Source of the DNA: Coprinellus micaceus | Taxonomy: Eukaryota > Basidiomycota > Agaricomycetes > Agaricales > Psathyrellaceae | Direction of reading: 5' to 3' | NCBI GenBank assembly: GCA_951394405.1 | Contig: OX596339.1 | Span: forward strand, 3,720,001-3,784,000 | DNA: 64,000 nucleotides | Shown: piece by piece, positions 55,091 to 64,000 of the stretch | How positions within the stretch are numbered: the stretch's first letter is position 1 | How the letters are laid out: each line of letters starts with the position of its first letter | Program-made: the position numbers and the translations under genes | Notes under the pieces: generated by a model | What the model was told of the DNA's origin: nothing | The model's database searches: none | What the model saw: the letters and a program-made list of their open reading frames with translations, nothing else

Positions 55091-55429
55091 GGTAAGAGCG
55101 AGGACGATGACACGCCAGCCAGCCTGGTGTTAGGGAAGAAGTTGGTAAAGGATCCTTGGTATCAACCCAGCCTTTTATGCCGCCCGCTAGGTGCGCTGCG
55201 CAGCCTTGGCTGCGGGTACCAGGTATGTGACTAGGGCTGCGGGTGGGTAGACGGGGCCTTACTCCGAATCAGACCCAGCAACTTGAAGGGAAGGGGCTGC
55301 TGCGCCAGTTGCGGCTGAACAGGGTGATCCTGACTACTTTTGACCCCCTTTTGGTCAAAGGCCGGGAAAGAAGTTGTGTTCGAGACTGTAGTGAACCATA
55401 GTATAGTAAATATGTAAAAGATTAATTCG

Positions 55430-56500
55430 CTAATGCGTGGGGTCGGGGGAGGAAGCGGATAAATGTCCCGGCAGAACACCATTGAAAGGGTATCCGTCCA
55501 CGTGCGTCTCCGTCAAGAGGAACCATGGGGCGTTGGAGGGGTTTGCCCCGGCACTTGATGGAGCGCCAGGGCGTGGAAAGCAAGGTTTGAACCCTACGTC
55601 AATTTCTTTGGAAGTCGGAGGGGCGAGCGACAATGACGAAGGAGAAACCTGAAAGGGTGTCGAGGTCTCGAAGATCGGCGACGACATGAAATTGAAATTG
55701 AACGGCGTTAAAGAATCGGACGACATGGAGGGGAAGGAGCGCACAGTGTCAGCGAAGCCAGCGGAGGAGGGCGCGTCGACGAAGGAGGAGGACGGGGCAT
55801 CGCCGAAGGGAACTACTCCATTGGTATAGAAGGGAGTGGCACCTGGAGAGGTCGTCGATCTCGTTTGCTTGCTGGCCTTGACCCACGGGTCGACGGCCAT
55901 GCCTGGGCACTGCGGGATAGAGTTCAAGTCGACCACAGTTAACGGGGGAACGAAGAAAAGGTTGTCGGGAATATGAGAAGTCCGTAGACGGCCAGTTAGG
56001 TCGTATAAGAGGAACGGCCCAGCGTTGTTGGCAGGTGCTGAGCTTCCATTCCGGTTCTCATTCTGGGGGAAGTCGTTTCGTGTGGGATTGAGAGTAGTAG
56101 CGAGTGATGCTCCGGGAAAACGGTTGGAAGAGCCCCCACACCTTTGAGCTTGGTTGGGAAGTGAAGGGACAGCTTTCTCTCCAGGCGTTGTGGATTCGAC
56201 TCTGTGTGATGTTTGCTGTCTCGGGCCCACAGCGTTGGCCGTAGTAGGGGGTGGGGATGGAGAAGAGTCGCCCAGCATGTCTTCCATACCGACGTGTATC
56301 ACAGAATTGGGAGAGGGAGAACGCGATAGGGTGTCGTCACATAGCTCGAGGACATGTCTGGTATCGGACTTCAAACGTCGTCCACGCCTGATTTTTATCA
56401 CCGTTGGCTCCCTCTGATATGCCTCTAAATAGAATGTCAACGATGCGGTGCAATAGAGAATTGGTACCCTCACTTTGGTTATGGCCGCCTTCGAATTCAA
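55430..56500 (-). CDS. Ser/Pro-rich hypothetical protein
   Basis: A 356-codon - strand frame, low complexity (many S, P, T, N), with an early basic stretch IKIRRGRRLKSD. The phrase W-F-L-L-T-E-T near the end is the only ordered-looking part. It overlaps by about 160 bp the frame 56660-56337, so the true start may be an internal acceptor. No family recognised. Confidence 0.35.
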   Translation of the reverse strand: MNSKAAITKVRVPILYCTASLTFYLEAYQREPTVIKIRRGRRLKSDTRHVLELCDDTLSRSPSPNSVIHVGMEDMLGDSSPSPPPTTANAVGPRQQTSHRVESTTPGEKAVPSLPNQAQRCGGSSNRFPGASLATTLNPTRNDFPQNENRNGSSAPANNAGPFLLYDLTGRLRTSHIPDNLFFVPPLTVVDLNSIPQCPGMAVDPWVKASKQTRSTTSPGATPFYTNGVVPFGDAPSSSFVDAPSSAGFADTVRSFPSMSSDSLTPFNFNFMSSPIFETSTPFQVSPSSLSLAPPTSKEIDVGFKPCFPRPGAPSSAGANPSNAPWFLLTETHVDGYPFNGVLPGHLSASSPDPTH

Positions 56501-57396
56501 CAGGTTGGTTTAGTGAACCCTTGAAACCGAACCCATCGAAATCCAGAACAATGCGAAGATTCTTAATTGGGGCCCCTAAGTTCCCAGCCGAGAGAACTGA
56601 ATTCATGAAACACGAGTCATCGCAGAGTTTGAAATTCAGGACGGCGCGACAAGCTGCCAACTGGTGAGTTGTTTAATGGATGGGAAGTTTAAATTAGCTT
56701 GCCTTTGGATAGATAACTCCAGACCGCAGGAGCTAATAGTTTACCTAGGCGGCAGGTGGTCATCTTCTGGTATAGATGGACCTTGACATCCATCGGAATA
56801 GTAGAAGACAAGACCTCCGACTGTGCGTCGCCGCTGATCCTTAGAGAGCTGAGTGGGTTGAAAGTCCACGGGGTTGTGAAGGCCAGCGCAAGGTCCAGGA
56901 GCGTATCCCCGACCAGGTCCACTCTGAGCAGCTGAGGGGCGACATCCTCCGCTAGCAGTAGCTTCCCTTGGGAAAGGAGAGTCGCTCGGAAAGCGGAAGT
57001 CTCCACATCGACACACTCGACGCGGTATTTGAGGTGGAAGGTCTCTTGAAGATCGCCAATCTGCCTAAGCACCAGAACCGGTCTCGGGACGAGTGTCTTG
57101 TGCCTGGGTGTTTTCGTGGCAAGTGCTTGGCCTCTCTCAATTGGCATGCCGTGTCCCCTAGTGGCCACCACAGGACGTTGAGTCGGAGTTGCAGTGGTGA
57201 TGCCGGTGGTGGTACAGCGCCTAGCCTTCCTGGCCTGTCTCTCCTTGGTAGATATCCTGGTAGTCACTGCTCGGTGTGAAATGTCCAGGTCGTGGCGCAG
57301 CCTGACGATTTGTCGAACAATAGCGACCCTACAGCGCGAAACCTTGCATGATCCCGGGTCCCACTCAGTCGATGAAGACAAGAGCGTGGATGCCAT
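56337..57396 (-). CDS. Hypothetical protein, at least two exons
   Basis: Two - strand frames probably belong together: 57396-56689 (235 codons, Arg/Thr-rich start, then D-L-V-G-D-T-L-L-D-L-A-L and C-R-L-G-K-L-L-A-P-A-V-W-S-Y-L) and 56660-56337 (C-R-A-V-L-N-F, then N-L-R-I-V-L-D-F-D-G-F-G). I could not place a clean GT-AG pair between them, so either a splice site is unusual or there is a lesion near 56690. It may also continue into 55430-56500. Confidence 0.3.
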
Positions 57397-57726
57397 TTCT
57401 GAATAGTCCTCTAGGGCTAAGGAATATAGACTCAGGCCAACACCATAACATGACGATTTTACCCTTACCGTATGTTAGAGCTTCATCCCTTTGATAGCAA
57501 TAGTAAATATTTGGCCTGTAAGCATGATATTTCGCCCACTCACTCGTCCTGGGGCACACGCATTGATCCAAAGAGTCGTCCAAGAGGGTGGGAAAGTTTG
57601 GTCGGTGACCAGAGCCGTCCCTGCTCCTGCTGTCAGAGCCTAAATGACACGGCGCTGGCGGAGGGAAGGACCCCAGAAACACCCCATTTAGAGTTCGAAG
57701 ATTGATTCTTCATTCTCCAGGTTTCT

Positions 57727-58270
57727 TCATAAACCGCGGCGAGCGGCAGTTGGCAGCCACATGATCTTGTCGTTGGTCGCTGTATAGTAGGTGAACCGTT
57801 CGGAGCTAGGTCCTGGTGTGTAGTGCAGCCCATATTGCTCAGGCTGAAGGCATACACACGGTTTATTGAAAAGCTGAACGTATGTACCCAGTGCATCGCT
57901 TGCCCAGAGAGAAATACAAATATTAGGACTCGGAGCCGCGTGATTGAACTCAGCTCCATACCACATTGCGAGAGGACCCCAGACTACCGAGTCAGTCAAC
58001 TTATCATATGTCACCAGGATAATGGTGTTGGGTAGTAGGCGATGGGCCGAAATTGACGATTGTCCGTGCGAAGGTGGAATGGCATAAGCTGGGCCTTTCG
58101 GTTACTCAGCTGTGTAAAGGTGAGGTCAACGTCGTCCGATGAAGCTAGCATGCTGGGGTCTCACGCCAGCCCTGGCATTTGGATTTGGCTAACCGATGTA
58201 GGGCTGTTTTCGAACCACTCTCTCCTCAACTGGTCGTACGCACCTTCCGGGCCATACCAGTGACCTGCAA
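57727..58270 (-). CDS. Unrecognised multi-exon ORF
   Basis: Read 5' to 3' on the - strand: an acceptor TTGCAG near 58265 opens HWYGPEGAYDQLRREWFENSP; a second piece has D-D-V-D-L-T-F-T-Q-L-S-N-R-K; the last, 58014-57727, has YDKLTDSVVWGPLAMWYGAE and ends at R-R-G-L. The pieces look protein-like (Trp/Tyr-rich) but have no domain I can name. It follows the RdRP-like relic and may be an unrelated gene that truncates it. Confidence 0.3.
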
Positions 58271-58544
58271 GGAAAAATTAGCTTCAATCTATTATCGAAG
58301 TCTCACGCCAATGCCAGTGAAAGGACGCACAAGTTTGTGGCGATTTGCGATTCGTGAAGATCGGGTTCGTTTCCTAACCAAAACCGAGCCGCTTCGTAGC
58401 GTCATCTTGGTTCCCTGCCTCCGACTCAGCCGCTAAAGGGTTTGATAAAGGGGGTCATGATCTTCTCGGTGGGGGGGGACCATTCGGATGCGTCTTTAGG
58501 TTGGGTTTGGTTAGCCAAGGGTATAACGTGGTGAAAGTGAGAAC

Positions 58545-59600
58545 CTTGCCAACGTCTTGAAGATCATGTTCTCCGCGTCGAACTCGGTGGCGGAAACGGT
58601 GTTGAAGAGAATGAGATAATAAGGCGCCACGAAGTTGCTTATAGCCTGAGGACACGATCCGCTTTAGTCCAAGGAGTCGAACGGAGCGTGGGCACGTACT
58701 TACCTGAAGTCCAGCGACATCGAGTTATGCCACTCCATAAAGTCCATGAACCCAAGCATGAACTGATCCCCACACCACTCCTGCGCTGCACGCTCGAGAT
58801 CCAACGCATTCTCCACCAAATACACACTCCCATCCTTAACATGGAACGGAACGAACGTGAGGATAAACCGACGCACAAAGAACTCCCAAACTTCGTTCTC
58901 GAACTCCTGCGCCAGCTTCTCGTTACGGGAATGTGCAGGACACGAAGCGGCCCGAGGAAACGCGCGAGTCGGTGGGAGTGGCGCTTCTCCAAAGGCACTA
59001 AGGTTAGTTTCAAGCTGCCCCTGCCCACCTTCTTGGTGAGGTGTGCCAGTTGTTGGATTCTACCACCGTACTAGTCCGTGACGCCCGTCCAGTCGCCCAT
59101 CCAATCGCCCATAACACCTAGCCCACGCCCGTTGTTCTCCATGATTTCCGCTTGCTCCCAGTCTTGTTTGAAAGGCTTCTGTCCTACGTCACAAGGCCAT
59201 TCAAGAATAACATTTGAATGGGCCCCTGGGAGTTCGAGTGCCTTTGCTGGACGCAGGGGGAAGCTGAATGAGCTTGTGCGTTTGCGTGGGAGGGTCGAAC
59301 TCGGCCCTGTGACCAAATGGGGTCAACGTGGATCCAATACACGAGAGGGATGGCTATGGAACACTCACCAGACTTTCGGATTGTTTGCTTTGTCTAGCCA
59401 CATGATACCCAGAATCTTGGGCTCAATTTCCTCGTTCATCCCCTTATTTTCTCCCTTCAACTTATCCAGAATACCACCAACCTTCTCCCACTCCAAAGTC
59501 CATCCGTCTGTCCATAAGCAAGCTGGAGCTGGACACCCCATTCGATTTGAAGCGCGTCGAACCTTGCCTAGACCTCTTTGTCGTGCGCGATAACATGGTA
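58545..59600 (-). pseudogene. RNA-dependent RNA polymerase-like relic
   Basis: Pieces in order on the - strand: LEWEKVGGILDKL; S-N-V-I-L-E-W-P...GDWTGVTD; RLARFLGPLRVLHIP; FVPFHVKDGSVYLVEN; WCGDQFMLGFMDFMEWHN; AISNFVAPYYL. This series fits, as I remember the family, the region before the catalytic core of fungal RdRPs of the QDE-1/Rdp type used in RNA silencing (H-x-K-D-G-x-V, then D-W-H-N-like). A TAG interrupts it at 59071-59073 and a 1-nt shift lies near 58925. The catalytic D-x-D-G-D part is absent downstream. So it is a decayed, truncated copy. No database check was possible. Confidence 0.45.
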
Positions 59601-59839
59601 CCCGAGATCCCTGCAGAGGTCTCGCTGAGGGAAGTCACCCAAGGCCCGTGGTCATTGATTGGAGGTTGAGCGTGAAGGTTCGGGTGCGGGGGCAGGAAGA
59701 GGGAGAGGAGGAAGGACGCGAGTCGCTGGCCGCGATGGGGGGAGGGTTGAGGCACTGAGGGTGCAGGGTGGGGAGCCCAAGAGTGTGATGGGGATGGAGG
59801 TCCAGGCACCAATGCTGATCGTTTCGGTGTGGATGGCCC

Positions 59840-60560
59840 GCCTTACTTTGATCTGGCCGAAACGGGTGAATACGCCTGTTGAGAACTCTGTTCTAGCAAA
59901 CGTGAGGCGGGAGGGGTACTCGGAGATGGCTTTCTTCGAATGGGTAAGGCAGAGTCGCATTTGCTCACGGCGCGAAGAGGAGCAGGTTGAGGCTCGTTGA
60001 ACAGAGGGCACTGGGTGGCCGGGCTACTAGCGTTGCTAGTTGATTTTCCTTTGTACTGGGCGCGAGTGAAGTCATGCTGGTCGTGTTCGACGGATGCTAG
60101 GCTATGACGAGAAGATGCTGTGTGCATTCAGAGAAGAGTGTGCAGCATCCGACTCAGGTATGCGTTCGGTCAGCATTGGGGTACATCTAGGAAGGACAGC
60201 GGGTCACGTACTGTCAGTTGTAACCGTCTTTTGCTCATTTTCGGTTTCGGTTTCGATCTCTCTGAGTGGCGCGACGGTCGTCCGATGAGTAGTATGAGAT
60301 GCACTGCTTACAGTTTCGGATGGCACAGGGGTTTCAGTCCCGATTGGCAGGAACAGGTCCTTATGAGATTTATCCTGTCTGATGCAGAGAGGTCAACACA
60401 CGGTTCTTTCGACGTTCTTCATGGAATTGCCATGTTGCCACGCGTCCATGGGCAACTGGGCCCGATGAAGAGGGAGATGCATCTAATCGAGTGGTCTCTG
60501 GATAGAGCGTTCCTCCCCGGGTTAGCACACTTCTTTGACATTCGGTAGTTACCAACCTGG
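59840..60560. other. Short frames upstream of the RdRP-like relic
   Basis: The - strand phrases F-A-R-T-E-F-S-T-G-V-F-T-R-F-G-Q-I near 59900 and H-K-D-L-F-L-P-I-G-T-E-T near 60350 look protein-like and could be N-terminal exons of the relic, but I cannot join them. The + strand frame 60120-60548 overlaps and is equally unsupported. Confidence 0.25.
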
Positions 60561-62515
60561 CGCCCCAAGGCACCGGGGTATCCTCAAACCGGGTACATGG
60601 CGATTTGTCGGATGTCGTAACTGGGTATATAAAACTGAGGTAGATGGGGGGAGATAGCAGAGAAGGGTTGGGCAGGCGCCTGGAAGCGTCCGCTAACTCG
60701 AAACTTGTTCCGGGAATCGCGAACTCAGATCTTGGGTTCCATCAGTGGGGGAGGGGGCGACCCAGATTCCCTTGGATCCGTCGATACGCCCTTGGAGGGC
60801 GGTAGGTGCGCTCTCGTATCCACGCCCGCCGGGATCGTTCAGTGGGCACATGAACGGCTATTAAACTCCGCCCCTGACCTGCCTCAGCAAATGTCCTGCG
60901 CGATGCTGACAGTCAGCCTCCAGGTATACGGTTGACACCACGTGTGTCTCAGCCGATTGGGAGGCTGGATTCGGTTACTAACCTACTCAGTACACCAAAG
61001 GGTGACCGCAAGAGTCGTCACTTGCCGCCGACATGGGTTCCCAGGAGAATCTGAGATACTAATTAGCGTCGAGATAGGAAGGGAAGTGGTGTCACATAGA
61101 CACAAACGTACCGGGGAGGGAAGTTTTCGGCTCGGAAAGTGACCAATTATAATGAATGCCGAGGTTCGGATAGTGGTCTCATGAGTAGAAAGCCGACCGT
61201 ATGGACGGCGACCGTGAGTCATGGAGAGTGAAAACAGTGATGTTGAAAGCTCAGACGGACGGCGTACAAGAATAATGAAGTCTCAACTATCCGTACATAC
61301 CAGTAGGACTCCTTCGCCTGACAGTGATCACCCTCTCCCAGGACCAGACCGAAAGGAACACAACCTATGAGCAGAGAGAGGTTAAGCTAGACCTTTGCGT
61401 CTCTCTCTCTGCTCTTGGTTAACGATGGGGGCGCAAGCGAAGCCACGGTATTGCGAGATGCCCAATTGAAAAGAGTGACCTTGGCGAGTGACTCGGAGGT
61501 CCACGGTCATCGCAGGAGAAGTGGCATGGGCGCTCCGTTGCTTTCCTCTGTGATATACTTCCAATGGTACCCTTGCACAGAAGGGCAGCCACGTTTGGGG
61601 AGATGTGGCAGTCTTCGAGGGTCGGGAGATGATATATGATATCGCGCCATCATGACCGTCAAGCTTATGCTATCAGTCCTGATGATGGTTTCTCTCACGT
61701 GTTTGGCCCGTGGGCGCCAATCGGAACCATAGGCCTTTCTCGTCTCTCATATTACACCGCAGCACTCGATTTGCCTGGGCGCGCGGCGGCCAATCGTAGA
61801 TGCAGGGCGAGAGAGGGACATGTACTCGTGAGCAGCAGAGGGGAGTTGAGTCATAGATTTGAGCCCATGTAAAGGAAGACTGGAACTGTCACCCCGTAAC
61901 CCCGACTCAAGGGAAACAATATATTAATCAAACCTCATTTCGAGCCTGCGTGCCCGAGAACAATGGGAACACACCATAGAAACACGCGGGGCTATCATCG
62001 TCCCGTACCTTTGTCATAAACGTGCCAAGGACGAATGCATGGTGACGGTCTGGGAGGACCTAGGTTTCGAAGTAAACGGAGAGGCATCACCACTGGCATC
62101 TGCTCAAAAGACCCTGAACACGCCTGTCGCCACTGTAGCGAAATGAGGGATAAGACGACCTGCTGGGCCTACGAAGTGGGGCAGAACGGTGGGAATAAAA
62201 TCACCCACTCAGATCGAAGTCTGGGATGACCGCAGACGAACATGCTTCCCTCCAGGGAGTATTTGATGGACATTCGAAGCTTTAAAGCTCCATAGCCTGC
62301 CATCCCCATCCGTGGCCGGAAAGTTAGCGGACGGCACCTCTTCCAAGGTCAGGTAGACGATCGTGGGGCACTCCAATTTCTGCTGGCAAGCGGTCATATG
62401 ATGTGCCCAGGCCTCATACTACTAACATCCTGGGAGGGCTATAGCTACGCACCAGTGACCTGGAGATCCCCCCGTAGACTTATGAGAAATTCATCGGGCA
62501 GTGATGTTAGACCTG
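60560..62515. other. Stretch without supported gene
   Basis: Only frames of fewer than 80 codons. One clear structure is the hairpin at 61369-61414. Confidence 0.3.
61369..61414. repeat. Perfect 12-bp inverted repeat (hairpin)
   Basis: GAGCAGAGAGAG at 61369-61380 and its exact complement CTCTCTCTGCTC at 61403-61414, loop 22 nt. The purine/pyrimidine-rich arms could arise from a microsatellite. No U-tract or gene end adjoins it. Confidence 0.6.
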
Positions 62516-62518
62516 TCC

Positions 62519-63701
62519 CTAAATCCCGGTCGCTGCAGTGCGGCACCAGTCCGAGCCTCCCCCACTGCAAGTTGGGGATGGTTGCTCCCAAAATTCCGCT
62601 TCATCGACCCCAACTTCGTGCCCCGCTCGAATTCTTGTGATGGTCGAGGAGCTCACATGGTGGCATAGTATGGCTGTAAAAGTCTCTATTTCCTCGTCAT
62701 CAAAAGAGGATGGGAGCAATAGCTCTAGCTGATGCAAGTGCGGGAGATGACGCAAAGCTCTTCCGAGTACTGCCTCGAAATGTGTTTCAGGGATCTATGC
62801 TAGAACATGGAACGAGCTGGTTAGACTCACCGTCATACGAGTCTTCCACCCCCTCTTCGAAATAAACGTACAAATGGGCTATTGTCGAGCCAAACTTCTC
62901 CAGGAACTGGTCAATGTCGAGGAGGAAGTTGAAGTGCGGCCGGAAATAGTCGACCTTGATGCGGACAACATGCAAACTCTCAGGCCCGTTCGAGAGCGAG
63001 GACATCCACCTCATTAATGGTAGGCTTTCTGGGGAGAGGGAGATTGCCTTCAGCTGGGGGGAAATGCGCGATGCTTCCACCAGTGGGTAGGGGCTGTGTG
63101 CGAGGTGGGCGAGATCGCTGGATAGGTCGGATTTGAACGATGCGTCGACCGATACGCTTTCAAGGACGGGCATCTGGGATAGGAAGTGGGCGACGTCGAG
63201 GATCCATGGATACGTTCCATGGAGAGCGAAATGGCGAAGGTTACGCCATTCATGCAGGAAACCCCAGTCCAAATGCCTACTCATAGTCCAGGGGAGGCTG
63301 AGCGAGGCCGAATTCTGGACACGAAAGTAATCCATCACTTCTCCAAGGGCAGAGGCGAAGGTATCGCTATCGCGACCCCTACATCTTTGAGTCGTGGCGC
63401 TGAAGGGTCGAGGCCGCCGGGATTCTAGGTGTATTACAAGGTTGTGTATTTCCTTTGGAATGGTCGGGCGAATGGATGTGGGCCAAAGCAGGTGAGCTAG
63501 CTGGATGAGGCGGTCTACGGAGTGTATCTGGATGGTCTGGAAGCAGATTGGCCTTGCGATGCTGTTAAGAGTTTTGGAGCTTAGGCTGAGTGCCTGAAGA
63601 CTCGTTAGGCAACCTCCTAACGACCCTACGATTTCCTCCTGCATTTTGGGTGGGAGGTTGGGTTGCCCCATAGTGAAGGTGTCTCTTCTGGTGGACAACA
63701 A
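62519..63701 (-). CDS. F-box-like protein with LRR-like body
   Basis: Complement of 63701-62831 and 62769-62519; intron 62830-62770 (61 nt, GACG|GTGAGT...GAGGCAG|TACTCG) keeps frame, giving 373 residues. The ATG at 63671 (MGQPNLPPKM...) is an alternative start 10 codons later. Residues about 15-60, N-L-P-P-K-M-Q-E-E-I-V ... L-S-L-S-S-K-T-L-N-S-I-A-R, fit a degenerate F-box, which binds Skp1 in SCF ubiquitin ligases. The rest has the L-x-x-L spacing of fungal F-box/LRR proteins (LRHFALHGTYPWILDVAHFL, HLPHLHQLELLLP). Target unknown. No lesion. Confidence 0.6.
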
Positions 63702-64000
63702 CGTTAGAGAAGGCGTTGAAAGCCTAGTGACTCAATGGTACTATCACGGCAGCGATCAGAGTGTTCGGGAATCGTGTCATATAAGGCCAAACCGAGTCTC
63801 GCTCACGTGGATGCTCACTTCCCAATTTCTGTCTCATTGATCATCTATCCCCACGTGCGTTTCCCCAAACTCTTATAGTGCGGGAAAGGTTATCTGAACA
63901 CGTCTATAGCATTGAATCAAACTTATACAGTCACAATAATCTTCGGGAATCTTAGAACTACAATCGAACGCATACGTGGAAAGAAACACTGGCATCATGA
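63702..64000. other. Upstream region of the F-box-like gene
   Basis: About 300 bp with CACGTGG near 63805 and CACGTGCG near 63852 (E-box-like CACGTG cores). Likely contains the promoter of the - strand gene. Confidence 0.3.

Overview
The window looks like nuclear DNA of a filamentous basidiomycete, most likely an Agaricomycete. Genes are cut by short GT-AG introns (about 45-75 nt). The dominant genes are fungal STAND/NACHT NTPases of the NLR-like kind that expand in mushroom genomes. A DIRS-type retroelement, an F-box-like gene and a relic of a fungal RNA-dependent RNA polymerase (RdRP) are also present. I cannot name the species.

Bases 1-43,000 are one segmental-duplication array. It carries six NLR-like genes, all on the + strand: NLR-1 2670-4883, NLR-2 7186-9414, NLR-3 14745-16896, NLR-4 21040-23186, NLR-5 29850-32170 and NLR-6 38577-40783. 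All six can be spliced into the same five-exon plan: two mini-exons (about 30 + 25 codons, Asn/Gly-rich), one large NACHT exon, an exon of about 80 codons, and a last exon starting with C-R-x3-P-C-x3-C and then K-[RK]-W-[RK]. There is no classical N-terminal effector domain and no WD40/ANK/TPR repeat. Each gene has the same roughly 120-bp proximal promoter with a bZIP (AP-1/Yap1-like) box. A decayed seventh copy keeps only the C-terminal exons (23745-24190). The genes are mosaics: promoter plus exons 1-2, the front half of the NACHT exon, and the rear half plus C-terminal exons assort independently.

The spacers (2-7 kb) are built from repeated blocks. Block M, six copies, carries two ACGCGT boxes exactly 21 bp apart and a GGCGCGT box 48-49 bp further on in five copies. 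Block B, five copies, keeps one short intron with conserved splice sites. Block C, block E and others also recur. They suggest a second, spliced transcription unit of unknown function repeated alongside the NLR genes, in decayed or non-coding form. Three non-autonomous DNA elements sit in the unit before NLR-6: a 317-bp hAT-type MITE with an 8-bp target duplication, a 1052-bp TIR element, and an 823-bp fold-back element.

Bases 43,300-47,420 hold a DIRS-like retrotransposon (Gag, RT-RNase H split by an intron, and the first part of a tyrosine recombinase that is cut off). Bases 48,900-64,000 are on the - strand and different in character. They hold two paralogous five-exon genes of an unknown family (one apparently frameshifted), a two-exon coiled-coil gene, Ser/Pro-rich hypothetical ORFs, an RdRP-like pseudogene, and a two-exon F-box-like gene. 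Promoter functions, the amyloid idea and the link between NLRs and the spacer transcripts are inference from sequence only.
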